Assembly: GCA_900472395.1 (NCBI GenBank)
Contig: UCHV01000011.1
Span: 329,806-393,805 of the forward strand
Direction of reading: 5' to 3'
Length of the DNA: 64,000 nt
DNA from: Hyphomicrobiales bacterium
GTDB taxonomy: Bacteria > Pseudomonadota > Alphaproteobacteria > Rhizobiales > Rhizobiaceae
Below, in pieces: positions 1 through 8,508 of this stretch (positions within the stretch are counted from its first letter, which is position 1; every line of letters starts with the position of its first letter). A program made the position numbers and the translations under genes. The notes under the pieces are model-generated. The model saw nothing but the letters and a program-made list of their open reading frames with translations. It ran no database searches and had not been told where the DNA came from.

Positions 1-403
1 TTTCCGTGAACGCAATACCCAGCGAGCGAACGCGTGAAAAATCCGCGCCGGTCAGCTTGCAGCCTTCGAACCGGGTATCGCTGGCCTTGGCTTCGACAAA
101 CGAGGCATTGTTGAAATCGCAGCCGGAAAACTCGACATCGGCCAGATCCGCACCGGAAAAATCCGCATGCGCGCCACGGCAGCCGGCAAATCGTGCCCCC
201 TCCAGCCCTGCGCTGCGAAAATCCACATGGGCAAGGCGGCAGTCATCGAACATCCAGCCGGGCATATCGAGGCTGGCGAGATCAGCACCATCGAGATTGC
301 AGTTTTTCAGTGAAACGATGAGCCCATCCCGCGACCATGCCCGCATGTCAACGGCGGAAACGTCGCGATCGCTGATGTCGAGTGTGGATTGTCTTGCGGC
401 CAT
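1..403 (-). CDS. Pentapeptide-repeat protein, 3' end cut by window
   Basis: Read on the minus strand from the ATG at 403-401, the frame stays open to the window edge (134 codons, no stop). It repeats the five-residue pattern A(D/N)LXX or A(D/H)FXX, for example GADLA, HVDFR, GARFA, HADFS, GADLA, NASFV and GADFS, which predicts a right-handed quadrilateral beta-helix. No signal peptide is visible, so it is probably cytosolic. Family members range from DNA-mimic gyrase protectors to proteins of unknown role, and nothing here identifies a target. The gene is incomplete in this window. Confidence 0.8.
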   Translation of the reverse strand, partial: MAARQSTLDISDRDVSAVDMRAWSRDGLIVSLKNCNLDGADLASLDMPGWMFDDCRLAHVDFRSAGLEGARFAGCRGAHADFSGADLADVEFSGCDFNNASFVEAKASDTRFEGCKLTGADFSRVRSLGIAFTE

Positions 404-562
404 GGCGGCTCCTGATGCGCTCGAATTGCCTGTCTGTCGAGACGGTCGGCGGGGTAATCCCATATGCACCTACCCGATTCCCTATCTGCCCTCCATGCCT
501 CACCCCTCGCCCGCACCTGCGCCCCATGATAGAGGACCTGTCCATACAGCAAGGAGAACACC

Positions 563-1516
563 ATGGCGGACGATACACGCGCGCAAGGCAAGGCCTCGTC
601 AGACACCGACGACGTCACCTTCGATCGCGCGTTCATCCCCGCCCATGGCAAAGCCGTGACGGTGGCACCCGGCGTGCAGCGCATCACCTGCGGCAATGCC
701 TCGCCCTTCACCTTCACCGGCACCAATTCCTATATCGTCGGCTCAGGCTCCACCGTCGCCATGATCGATCCCGGCCCGGAAAACGAGGCCCATTTCGACG
801 CGCTGATGACGGCGCTCGGCGACCGAAAACTCTCCCACATTTTTGTCAGCCACACCCACCGCGATCACTCACCGCTTGCCGCCCGCGTCAAGGGCGCGAC
901 CGGCGCACTGACCGTGGCGGAAGGCCCGCATCGGGCGGCGCGTCCGCTGCATGCCGGCGAGGTCAACCCGTTTGCGGAAAGTGCCGATACCGATTTCATG
1001 CCCGATATCGCCCTTGCAGACGGGGCCGCTATCGAAGGCGACGGCTGGTCGCTTTCCGCCATTCACACGCCCGGCCATACCGCCAACCACTCAGCCTTTG
1101 CGCTCGACAATACCGGCATCCTGTTTTCCGCCGATCACGTCATGGCCTGGGCCACCACCATCGTCGCGCCGCCGGATGGGTCCATGGGCGATTTCATGAC
1201 CTCGGTCGAAAAACTGCTTGGCCGCGACGACCGCATCTTCTTTCCCGGCCATGGCGGCCCGGTCACCGAGCCGCAATCCTTCCTGCGTGGGCTTCGCACC
1301 CACCGGCGCATGCGCGAACGGGCGATCCTGGAACGCATCCGCGGCGGCGACCGGCTGATCGCCGACATGGTCAAGGTGATCTATGCCCGCACCGATATCC
1401 GCCTGCATGGCGCAGCGGCGCTTTCGGTTCTGGCGCATCTGGAGGATCTGGTCGAAAAAGGCATGGTCACCACCGATGGCCCACCTTCGCTGCTGGGTGA
1501 ATACCGTCCGGTGTGA
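563..1516 (+). CDS. MBL-fold metallo-hydrolase (LACTB2-like)
   Basis: A 317-residue protein with the metallo-beta-lactamase signature HTHRDHS at residues 97-103 (H97, H99, D101, H102 as predicted zinc ligands), a later GHTANH segment, SADHVMAW and a C-terminal PGHGGP motif. The C-terminal part (RMRERAILERI onward) resembles the winged-helix-like tail of LACTB2-type hydrolases. The ATG at 563 follows AAGGAGAACACC, a strong ribosome-binding site. Likely a cytosolic hydrolase; substrate unknown. It is monocistronic, divergent from the pentapeptide-repeat gene. Confidence 0.88.
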   Translation: MADDTRAQGKASSDTDDVTFDRAFIPAHGKAVTVAPGVQRITCGNASPFTFTGTNSYIVGSGSTVAMIDPGPENEAHFDALMTALGDRKLSHIFVSHTHRDHSPLAARVKGATGALTVAEGPHRAARPLHAGEVNPFAESADTDFMPDIALADGAAIEGDGWSLSAIHTPGHTANHSAFALDNTGILFSADHVMAWATTIVAPPDGSMGDFMTSVEKLLGRDDRIFFPGHGGPVTEPQSFLRGLRTHRRMRERAILERIRGGDRLIADMVKVIYARTDIRLHGAAALSVLAHLEDLVEKGMVTTDGPPSLLGEYRPV

Positions 1517-1579
1517 GGCGCGCAATTGGCAGGGGCAAGCAACACAGACTTCCACAAACCGGATAAAATGCCCCCATAA

Positions 1580-1611
1580 ATCCGGGATAGAGCACGGATC
1601 TGATCCCGGAT
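1580..1611. repeat. Inverted repeat downstream of MBL hydrolase
   Basis: Perfect 9-bp arms ATCCGGGAT (1580-1588 and 1603-1611, the latter read as its complement) are separated by 14 bases. It lies 64 bp after the hydrolase stop. There is no T-tract, so a terminator role is uncertain. Confidence 0.35.
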
Positions 1612-1751
1612 AAAGACAGGGAAACGCCGTCATTGCGCGGTTTCTCTTGCTTTATGGGGCGAGGATGAGCATATTCGTGAGGCTACGGGTCACCACACGT
1701 CCGCAAGGAGTGCAACAGGGTGGCCCTTTTGCTTTTCAGGCTTTGTGATCC

Positions 1752-2612
1752 ATGGCACTCAAGCCATACACCAAGCCTCCTCGAACACCGGCACAACTTG
1801 TGCAACATCTGGTGGATTGCGGCCTCCCGCTATCAGGGCGCACGCGCCGGTATGCGGAAAAGAAGATCGCCCAGATTGGCTACGAACGCCTTCGCATCTA
1901 TTTCCGAAGCCGCCGCCAGTTGAACCTTCCCGGAAAACCTTTCATTGCCGGAACGAAATTTAAGGACATCGTCGCGCTTTACGAGTTCGATGAGGCGCTG
2001 AGAGCCTTTTGCTTTTTGCATCTCGGCAGGTTTGAAATCGTGCTCCGCAACCAGCTATCCGAAATCCTCTCGCATCGACATGGCTCGCATCCCTATTTCG
2101 ACGATAGCGCCTATCGATCCCCCAAAACGCGGGCCAATACGCTGGGTCGTTTGTCGGACATATTCTACAAAAAGAACGACCAGCGAGCGCGACACTATTT
2201 CGACGAATACAACCCGCCGATGATACCGCCTATCTGGGTGATGAAGGAGTTTTTGACCTTCGGCAATCTGAGCCACGTTCTGGATCAACTATCCACTTCC
2301 ATCCAGAACGACCTGACCGCAGCCTTCGGGATGCCGAACTATCCCGTCTTGGAAAACTGGATCAAGGCAATGATAGACCTCAGGAACGACTGCGCGCACC
2401 ATGACCGGCTGTTTAATCGCAGTTTTCAGAAACAACCTCAGCGCTTCATCAAAGCCGGTGTTCCGGCAGCACCGCAAAACAAGCTCAAGGCTTTGCTGGA
2501 ATGCCTTGAGTTCCTGCTAAAGTCGCAAGGTTACGATGATCAGATCGTTGCAACCGTTGCCAAGATGATCGACCGATGCCCGGCGGTCACGCCGGCCGAG
2601 GTCGGCTATTAG
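1752..2612 (+). CDS. Abi_2-family (AbiD/AbiF-like) HEPN protein
   Basis: A 286-residue protein resembling the Abi_2 family first known from lactococcal abortive-infection proteins. It opens with KPYTKPPRTPAQLVQHL, continues with an FDEALRAFCFLHLGRFEIVLRNQL segment split here for length (LHLGRFEIVLRNQL), and carries the HEPN ribonuclease-like motif RNDCAHH with R211 and H216 (R-x4-H). Family knowledge suggests RNA cleavage triggered by phage; this is inferred, not shown. It stands alone, with 235 bp of spacer upstream and no antitoxin visible. No good ribosome-binding site precedes the ATG. Confidence 0.8.
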   Translation: MALKPYTKPPRTPAQLVQHLVDCGLPLSGRTRRYAEKKIAQIGYERLRIYFRSRRQLNLPGKPFIAGTKFKDIVALYEFDEALRAFCFLHLGRFEIVLRNQLSEILSHRHGSHPYFDDSAYRSPKTRANTLGRLSDIFYKKNDQRARHYFDEYNPPMIPPIWVMKEFLTFGNLSHVLDQLSTSIQNDLTAAFGMPNYPVLENWIKAMIDLRNDCAHHDRLFNRSFQKQPQRFIKAGVPAAPQNKLKALLECLEFLLKSQGYDDQIVATVAKMIDRCPAVTPAEVGY

Positions 2613-2624
2613 GTCGGTAGCCCC

Positions 2625-3539
2625 TCAATCCACCGCCAGTCCCAGCAGTTCGGAATCCAGTGCCCGCAGAAACCCTTGCGCGATATCGGCGCTCAGGCCC
2701 AGGTCGTGGCCGCCGTAACGCGAGGCGACGCGCATGTCGACCATGGTCGTTTCCGCCTCCTCGCGCAGCCGGATAACCACGTCGAAACGCAGGCCGAGAA
2801 TGAACGTGCGCGTCTGCCCCTGCAGGATGACATCGCCCGGCCTGCCGATTTCCTCGACGAAGGATTTGCCCGGCCGCAACCCGTCCGGCCGCGGCAGCGG
2901 GATCGGAATATTGTCCGGCACCGCGCCGGTTTCTGCACGGGTTTTCGGCGCCGGTTTTTCGGTAATGTCCGGCTGTACCAGTTCCATGCCGTGTTTGTGG
3001 TCGAGCGAGATACGCGTCGATTTCGCCACCTTGGCAACCGCCTCATAGATACGGTCGGCAGCGCCTTCATAACGGCGGCCGGTGAGCTCGGGATAGGCGG
3101 TCAACTGCAATTGCCGGTCGGACGGTGTTACCAGCGCGGCGCGTTGCAGCCATTGCTGGTCGGCGCGCGGCTCGCGGATCCAGACCGGCGGATCGGCAAT
3201 GTCGGTCGCCACGTCATAAAGCGGCGGCGTTGAAAAATAGAGCGATGCGGCAAAGGCCACCAGCGCCACCGGCGGTGCCGCATAGATCAAGGCGCGCGCC
3301 GATGCCACTCCGCCCGTTGCCCCCACCTGCCACAACCGCATGAGCCCGATCACCGCAAACAGCACGGCAACCATGGCAATGGCTGCGGAAAACAGCACGA
3401 TCGCGACGAAATCGGGACCCTTCAGCGGGCCGAACCGATGTGCGGCAAGCGCAATCAGGAAAAGCACCAGCGCCGCAAGGCCGATACGCCGGGCAGCGAA
3501 GGCCGACTGGGAAACGGGACGGACGAAACGGACAGTCAT
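2625..3539 (-). CDS. DUF1499 domain membrane protein
   Basis: A 304-residue protein with three N-terminal hydrophobic segments (about residues 17-37, 44-68 and 84-103) and a soluble C-terminal DUF1499-type region beginning near PPLYDVATDIADPPVW. That region shows the family's TAYPELTGRRY and ADRIYEAVAKVA stretches. The ATG at 3539 opens MTVRFVRPVS. Function of the family is unknown. It lies convergent with the Abi_2 gene (12 bp between stops). Confidence 0.8.
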   Translation of the reverse strand: MTVRFVRPVSQSAFAARRIGLAALVLFLIALAAHRFGPLKGPDFVAIVLFSAAIAMVAVLFAVIGLMRLWQVGATGGVASARALIYAAPPVALVAFAASLYFSTPPLYDVATDIADPPVWIREPRADQQWLQRAALVTPSDRQLQLTAYPELTGRRYEGAADRIYEAVAKVAKSTRISLDHKHGMELVQPDITEKPAPKTRAETGAVPDNIPIPLPRPDGLRPGKSFVEEIGRPGDVILQGQTRTFILGLRFDVVIRLREEAETTMVDMRVASRYGGHDLGLSADIAQGFLRALDSELLGLAVD

Positions 3540-3645
3540 GCGGGTTTTCCGGTTGCAGGCGCTTCGTCCTTATAGGCGATCCCGCGTCGGTGTGAAATCG
3601 CAAGCCTGCAACAGATGGCCTGCAACAGATGAGACGTCGTTTGGC

Positions 3646-3801
3646 TCAGCCGGAAAAACTGCGATGCGGCTGGCTGATGCCCTTGTGCCAGCTTTCGAGC
3701 GAACGCATGTGTTTCGCCTCCCGCAACATCGGGATCGAGCAGACCAGCATCACCAGAATGGCGACATAAACCATGCCGGGACGGGGTTTGAATGTATTCA
3801 C
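3646..3801 (-). CDS. Small single-pass membrane protein
   Basis: A 51-residue frame from a GTG at 3801-3799, chosen because AGGAG lies about 10 bases upstream. It begins (V/M)NTFKPRPGMVYVAILVML and has one predicted transmembrane segment (VYVAILVMLVCSIPML) followed by a basic, His-containing tail. An alternative start lies 10 codons upstream. It sits 106 bp upstream of the DUF1499 gene on the same strand and could be cotranscribed. No family recognised; the call rests on composition, membrane segment and ribosome-binding site. Confidence 0.45.
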   Translation of the reverse strand: MNTFKPRPGMVYVAILVMLVCSIPMLREAKHMRSLESWHKGISQPHRSFSG

Positions 3802-3914
3802 CGGATGCCAACTCCTGCTTCGAGGTGACACAGATGGGCGGGAAAGCTGACAGCCACCTGAAGGAAGACTGATGCCTGGGTGTTTTATGACATTCAGGTG
3901 ACTGTCAGGATCGG

Positions 3915-5630
3915 GTGCGATTTCGCCGGCATTGTAAACTGCCGGGAGCTTTCCCCTTGTCCTTGAACAACCTGTCGCATTCCGCCCGCCATCCGTCGCC
4001 TCGGCCGATATTCGGTTTCGCCCGCCCAGAAATCGGCAGCATGGCGCTGGCGACGTTGACCGCGCTTTATCTGATTGCCTTCACCAACCGCACATTCTTC
4101 ACGCGGTCTTTCGAGTATTTCGACAATCACTTGTCGCTGGCTGCCTTCGCGTTGGGGCTGACCTGCCTGTTTGCTGCCTTCACCATCGCCATTTCGGTGA
4201 AATACCTGATGAAGCCTGTTCTCATCGTCATGATCCTCGCCGCCGCTTCGGCTTCGTGGTTCATGGACGGGTTCGGCACGATCATCGATGTCGACATGAT
4301 CCGCAATGCCGCCACCACAACCACGTCGGAAGCCGGTCATCTGGTCACACCGGCCTATATCCTGCACATGACAGTGTTCGGTTTCCTGCCATCGTTGATG
4401 ATTGCCTTCGTGCGGATCAAGCATCGAAACTTCCTCGCCAAACTGCGCTGGAACCTCACCGCCATCGTGCCGCTGCTTCTCCTGGCGCTGGCCTGCGGCG
4501 TCAGCAGCGCACGTTCGATCGCCGCCGTCACGCGGTTGCACAAGGATCTTATCCTGACGCTCAACCCGTTCGTGCCGGTCGGCAGCGCCATCGGTTTTGC
4601 GCTCGCCTCCGAAGCCGATAAAAACATCGTCGCCGCACCTCTTGGCACCGACGCCAGGGTGGCCGGTGCCACCAGATCCGGCAAACCGCGCGTGCTGATC
4701 ATCGTCACGGGAGAAACGGCGCGTGCGGAAAACTTCTCGCTGAATGGTTATGCCCGCGAAACCAACCCGGAACTGAAAAAACGCGACATCACCTATTTCT
4801 CCGACACATCCAGCTGCGGCACCGCGACGGCCGTTTCCGTGCCCTGCATGTTCTCCAACCTGAAACGCAGCGGTTATTCCCACAGCGCCGGTCTCGCCAA
4901 TGAAAACCTGCTCGATGTCTTCGGCCATGCCGGCATCAAAACCGAATGGTGGGAAAACAATACCGGCGCCAAGGGCGTGGCCGACCGCACCGTGATGCGC
5001 TCCTTCTCCGATGCCAACGACCCGCGTTTCTGCACCGCAAACGAATGTCTGGACGATGCCATGATCGACCAGCTCGATACCTGGCTTGCGGGCATCAAGG
5101 GCGACAGCGTGCTTGTTCTCCACCAGCTCGGCAGCCACGGTCCGGCCTATTACCAGCGTTACACGCCGGAATTTGCCCGCTTCACGCCCGAATGCAAAAC
5201 CGGCGAGATCGGCACCTGCGAACGCCAAGCGGTGGTCAACACCTATGACAACACCATCCTTTACACCGACCACATCCTTTCGAGCGTCATCGACAAGTTG
5301 AAGGCGCGCGAAAACAGCATCGATCCGGCGATGATCTACATGTCGGACCATGGCGAGTCGCTCGGCGAAAACGGCCTCTACCTGCACGGTGCGCCCTATA
5401 TCATCGCGCCTTCGCAGCAGACGCACGTGCCCTTCGTTTTATGGCAGGGCGAGGAAATGAAGGCCTCGGTCGATGCCGGCTGCCTGACAAAGCGCGCCGG
5501 TGAAGAGGCCTCGCATGACAACCTCTTCCACACGGCGCTTGGGCTGATGGCGGTAAAAACCTCGGTCTACACACCAAAGCTCGACGTGCTTTCCGCCTGC
5601 CGCACGCCGGTCACTGGATCAGGTTCATGA
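3915..5630 (+). CDS. eptA: Lipid A phosphoethanolamine transferase (EptA/PmrC-like)
   Basis: A 571-residue inner-membrane enzyme. About five hydrophobic segments occupy residues 40-200, followed by a periplasmic sulfatase-fold domain. Visible features are VTGETARAENFSLNGYA (metal ligand Glu), SCGTATAVSVPCM with the likely nucleophile T303, and MSDHGESLGENG with Asp/His ligands. Paired cysteines in the catalytic domain fit the family's disulfides. Family role: transfer of phosphoethanolamine from phosphatidylethanolamine to lipid A, lowering negative charge and polymyxin binding. Its stop overlaps the first ATG of the dgkA frame (ATGA at 5627-5630), so the two are translationally coupled. Confidence 0.92.
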   Translation: MRFRRHCKLPGAFPLSLNNLSHSARHPSPRPIFGFARPEIGSMALATLTALYLIAFTNRTFFTRSFEYFDNHLSLAAFALGLTCLFAAFTIAISVKYLMKPVLIVMILAAASASWFMDGFGTIIDVDMIRNAATTTTSEAGHLVTPAYILHMTVFGFLPSLMIAFVRIKHRNFLAKLRWNLTAIVPLLLLALACGVSSARSIAAVTRLHKDLILTLNPFVPVGSAIGFALASEADKNIVAAPLGTDARVAGATRSGKPRVLIIVTGETARAENFSLNGYARETNPELKKRDITYFSDTSSCGTATAVSVPCMFSNLKRSGYSHSAGLANENLLDVFGHAGIKTEWWENNTGAKGVADRTVMRSFSDANDPRFCTANECLDDAMIDQLDTWLAGIKGDSVLVLHQLGSHGPAYYQRYTPEFARFTPECKTGEIGTCERQAVVNTYDNTILYTDHILSSVIDKLKARENSIDPAMIYMSDHGESLGENGLYLHGAPYIIAPSQQTHVPFVLWQGEEMKASVDAGCLTKRAGEEASHDNLFHTALGLMAVKTSVYTPKLDVLSACRTPVTGSGS

Positions 5631-6244
5631 CCCTTCACGATTGTGCACCGATCGGAAAGGGCAGGAAACCGGTCGAGCGGCCTTCGATCTCCCCCCTTGT
5701 GGGGGGCTCGAAGAGCGGGTTGAGACCCGTGGCTCAACCCTGGCAGTCGGCGAAGCTGACAGAGGGGGGCCAGCAACGGCGCGGCAGACCCATCGACAGC
5801 AGTATTTCCACCGAAAACGCCCCCCTCTGCCCTGCCGGGCATCTCCCCCACGAGGAGGGAGATCGGCTGGGCGCACCGCCCCCACAAAAAGTGACCGGCA
5901 GCCGGCACCTTGCGGCAGCACTCGGTTATTCGCTGGGTGGCGCCGCAAGGTTGCTCGGCGAAACCGCCTTCCGCCACGAGTTGCTCGCAGCGCTGGGTAT
6001 TTTCGGCAGCTTCGCCCTCGTCGGTGCCGGCCTTTCCGATTACGTGTCGATGGCCGTGCTCTTTCTGGCGCTTGTTGCCGCCGAAGCCCTCAACACGGCA
6101 ATCGAGGAAATCATCGACCATATCTCTCCCGAATGGTCGAAAACTGGCAAAAACGCCAAGGATCTCGGCTCGTTTGCCGTGTTCTGCCTCCTGGCCGCCA
6201 ATGGATTGATGGCGGCTTTCGTCATCCTTTCCAGACTTCTGTGA
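5627..6244 (+). CDS. dgkA: Diacylglycerol kinase with repeat-derived N-terminus
   Basis: The last ~117 residues are a standard DgkA: SRHLAAALGYSLGGAARL, FRHELLA, then membrane segments and the EALNTAIEEIIDHIS active-site motif. DgkA phosphorylates diacylglycerol to phosphatidate in the inner membrane. The frame starts at 5627, overlapping the eptA stop, but residues ~20-83 are encoded by a palindromic dispersed repeat (5685-5876, 192 bp, a multiple of three). An in-frame GTG at 5891 would give a normal-length 117-residue DgkA but has no clear ribosome-binding site. EptA releases diacylglycerol, so DgkA next door makes metabolic sense. Confidence 0.85.
   Translation: MTLHDCAPIGKGRKPVERPSISPLVGGSKSGLRPVAQPWQSAKLTEGGQQRRGRPIDSSISTENAPLCPAGHLPHEEGDRLGAPPPQKVTGSRHLAAALGYSLGGAARLLGETAFRHELLAALGIFGSFALVGAGLSDYVSMAVLFLALVAAEALNTAIEEIIDHISPEWSKTGKNAKDLGSFAVFCLLAANGLMAAFVILSRLL
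5685..5876. repeat. Palindromic dispersed repeat, copy A (inside dgkA frame)
   Basis: Bounded by CGATCTCCCCCCTTG on the left and GAGGGAGATCGG on the right (imperfect terminal inverted repeat). It contains the internal palindrome GGGTTGAGACCCGTGGCTCAACCC split across 5718-5740 region and the block CCCCCCTCTGCCCTGCCGG. The same blocks recur at 37408-37593, with the GTTGAG...CTCAAC block inverted relative to this copy. Read in the dgkA frame it has no stop codon. Confidence 0.8.
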
Positions 6245-6354
6245 CCATGAACCACGCTCCTCCATCCCCACTCGAAATTTTGGCCCCATCTCTGCTAGAT
6301 AGGGGGTACAAGGTGGCATCACGCCCGGACGGATGTTGGGATGGAGCAGGCACA

Positions 6355-7017
6355 TTGAGGGTTCTTCTGATCGAGGACGATGCGACGCTCGGCGAGGCGG
6401 TACGTGACCATGTGGCCGCGGGAGACCATGCCGTCGACTGGATGAAAACCATCGACACCGGGACTGCCGCCCTTGCCACCACATCCTACGGCCTTGTGCT
6501 GCTCGACCTGCGCCTGCCGGATGGCAGCGGCATCGATCTTCTCAAAAAATTCCGCGGCCAGGGCGGCACGACGCCGGTGATCATCCTCACCGCCCATGAC
6601 CAGATTTCCGACCGTATCGAGGGCCTGAACAGCGGTGCCGACGATTATCTGGTGAAACCCTTCAACCTCGGCGAACTGACGGCGCGCATGCTGGCCGTCA
6701 GCCGCCGATACAGCGGACGACCGGTAACGCTGGTGAAGGTCGGCGACCTGGAAATCGATGCCGCCGACCGGCGCGTGACGGCAGCGGGCGAAACCATCAC
6801 CCTTTCGGGCCGCGAATGGGCGGTGCTGGATGCGCTGGCCGCTCGCCCGAACGCGGTCGTTTCCAAGGCCCAGATAGAAGAAGCGCTTTACGCTTTCGGT
6901 TCCGAAATCGAGAGCAATACGGTCGAGGTTTATGTCAGCCGCTTGCGCAAGAAACTCGGGCGCGACCATATCGCCACGCTGCGCGGCATCGGTTACCGGC
7001 TGGGACGCGAACAATGA
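6355..7017 (+). CDS. OmpR/PhoB-family response regulator (PmrA/QseB-like)
   Basis: Receiver domain begins RVLLIEDDATLGEAV, with phospho-acceptor D51 in LLDLRLPDGSG and conserved Lys in LVKPF. A winged-helix DNA-binding domain follows (LSGREWAVLDALA ... VEVYVSRLRKKLG ... LRGIGYRLG). The TTG at 6355 is preferred (220 residues, normal family length, GGAGCAGG about 6 bases upstream). An in-frame ATG at 6247 would add 36 unlikely residues. The stop overlaps the kinase ATG. Position after eptA-dgkA suggests it controls lipid A modification, as PmrAB does elsewhere; this is inference. Confidence 0.88.
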   Translation: MRVLLIEDDATLGEAVRDHVAAGDHAVDWMKTIDTGTAALATTSYGLVLLDLRLPDGSGIDLLKKFRGQGGTTPVIILTAHDQISDRIEGLNSGADDYLVKPFNLGELTARMLAVSRRYSGRPVTLVKVGDLEIDAADRRVTAAGETITLSGREWAVLDALAARPNAVVSKAQIEEALYAFGSEIESNTVEVYVSRLRKKLGRDHIATLRGIGYRLGREQ

Positions 7018-8411
7018 ACCCGGTCGCCCGTCGCTCCGGCCCTTCGATGACGCGCCGGCTGATCTTTTCCATCACCGCCATGATGGCGCTGCTCTGGCTG
7101 CTCGCCGTCGGCCTCGGCCTCGTGGTGATGGAGGAGGAATATGCGGAAATGTTCGACGGCACCCTGCAGGACACCGCCGAAAGGCTGGTGCCGCTGGTTG
7201 TCGACGATCTCGAGCACAGAGGCATGCTGGTCGGACCTTTGGACGCCATTGGCGACAACCGTCCGAGTGCCGCGCCACAACAATTGCAGACCGGTAATTC
7301 CAGCGGCGACCGCGAATATCTGATCTATCAGGTGCGCGATGCGAGCGGTCGCGTGCTGATCCGTTCGCATGATGCGCCGGAACAGGCATTTGAAACGCCC
7401 CTGAAACCCGGTTTCTGGAAAAACGCCACCTATCAGTTCTACACCGCCACCGACGAACGCGCGCAGATCTTCATTCAGGTGGCCGATGCCTTCGAAAACC
7501 GCGAGGAAGCCTTGCGCGAAGGGGCAATCGCGCTGTTTCTGCCGCTTGCGCTGCTGATCCCCGTCAGCGGTCTGGCGATCTGGCTCGTGGTGCGCCGCGC
7601 CTTGCAGCCCGTCGGCGATCTTCGCCGCGAGATCGAAACCAAGGACGGCGGCAACATGGAGCCGATCGAGGCCCAGACCCTGCCGCGCGAATTGCAGCCG
7701 ATCGCCACCTCGGTCAATCTGCTGATGGGCCGGTTGCGCACCGCACTCGATGCCGAGCGCGAATTCACATCCAACAGCGCCCACGAATTGCGCACGCCGA
7801 TTGCCGGGGCGCTCGCGCAGACACAGATGCTGATTTCCGAGTTGCGCGATCCGGCAAACCGCCACCGCGCCGCCCAGATCGAAGCCTCGCTTTCCCGCCT
7901 CAGCCACCTTGCCGAAAAGCTGCTGCAGCTATCGCGCGCCGAGGCCGGCATCGGGATTGCCGAAAAACCCGTGGACCTGACGCTGGTGCTCGACATGGTG
8001 CTCACCGATTTCTGGCGCAGCATGGCGCAGCCGCAGCGCCTCATCCTGCACCGTGCCGAGGGGGCAAAGCTCACCGGCCCGTTCAGCGAAGACGCCTTTG
8101 CCATCGTGCTGCGCAACCTCATCGAAAACGCGCTGGTGCATGGAAAGCCGGGCGAACCGGTGCAGGTGTTTCTGGATCATGGCGGCCATGTGCGCATCGT
8201 CAACGGTGCTGACGTAATGGGCGAAAGTGAGCTTGCCACCATCCGAAAACGGTTTTCGCGCGGGAGAACCGAGGCCGCCGGCTCGGGCCTCGGCCTCTCC
8301 ATCGTCGAGCGGTTGCTGGGCCAGATGGGTGGCAAACTGGTGCTGCTGTCCCCGGCACAAGGGCAAAAGGACGGATTCGAGGCGCGGGTGGAACTGCCGG
8401 GATTGCGGTGA
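7014..8411 (+). CDS. Sensor histidine kinase (PmrB/QseC-like)
   Basis: 465 residues from the ATG at 7014, overlapping the regulator stop by 4 bp. An N-terminal membrane segment (LIFSITAMMALLWLLAVGLGL), a periplasmic sensor region of about 140 residues, a second membrane segment (LFLPLALLIPVSGLAIWLVV), a HAMP-like linker, the H-box SNSAHELRTPIAG with H257, and the N- and G-boxes (LRNLIENALVHG; GSGLGLSIVERLL). Partner of the preceding regulator. The signal it senses cannot be read from sequence; acidic pairs such as MEEEYAEMFDG in the periplasmic part could bind cations. Confidence 0.88.
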   Translation: MNPVARRSGPSMTRRLIFSITAMMALLWLLAVGLGLVVMEEEYAEMFDGTLQDTAERLVPLVVDDLEHRGMLVGPLDAIGDNRPSAAPQQLQTGNSSGDREYLIYQVRDASGRVLIRSHDAPEQAFETPLKPGFWKNATYQFYTATDERAQIFIQVADAFENREEALREGAIALFLPLALLIPVSGLAIWLVVRRALQPVGDLRREIETKDGGNMEPIEAQTLPRELQPIATSVNLLMGRLRTALDAEREFTSNSAHELRTPIAGALAQTQMLISELRDPANRHRAAQIEASLSRLSHLAEKLLQLSRAEAGIGIAEKPVDLTLVLDMVLTDFWRSMAQPQRLILHRAEGAKLTGPFSEDAFAIVLRNLIENALVHGKPGEPVQVFLDHGGHVRIVNGADVMGESELATIRKRFSRGRTEAAGSGLGLSIVERLLGQMGGKLVLLSPAQGQKDGFEARVELPGLR

Positions 8412-8444
8412 GGCAGATAACCACGGCAACACTCTGCATCAGGC

Positions 8445-8473
8445 TTGACCGTATCTCAGATGAGAGACATATT
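8445..8473 (+). promoter_or_regulatory. Putative dinJ-yafQ promoter with embedded operator
   Basis: -35 TTGACC (8445-8450), a 17-bp spacer, then -10 CATATT (8468-8473). The spacer contains the inverted repeat TCTCA-GA-TGAGA (8454-8465), well placed for repression by the antitoxin DinJ, as is usual in such modules. Confidence 0.5.
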
Positions 8474-8508
8474 TGTATTAATTGATGCCACCGCAGGAGC
8501 CTGAGCCG

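Noticed and set aside
3894..5426. Long minus-strand open frame across eptA
   Set aside because: It is the mirror of a high-GC gene; the + strand carries full EptA motifs and the minus frame is rich in His, Gly and Arg without family features.
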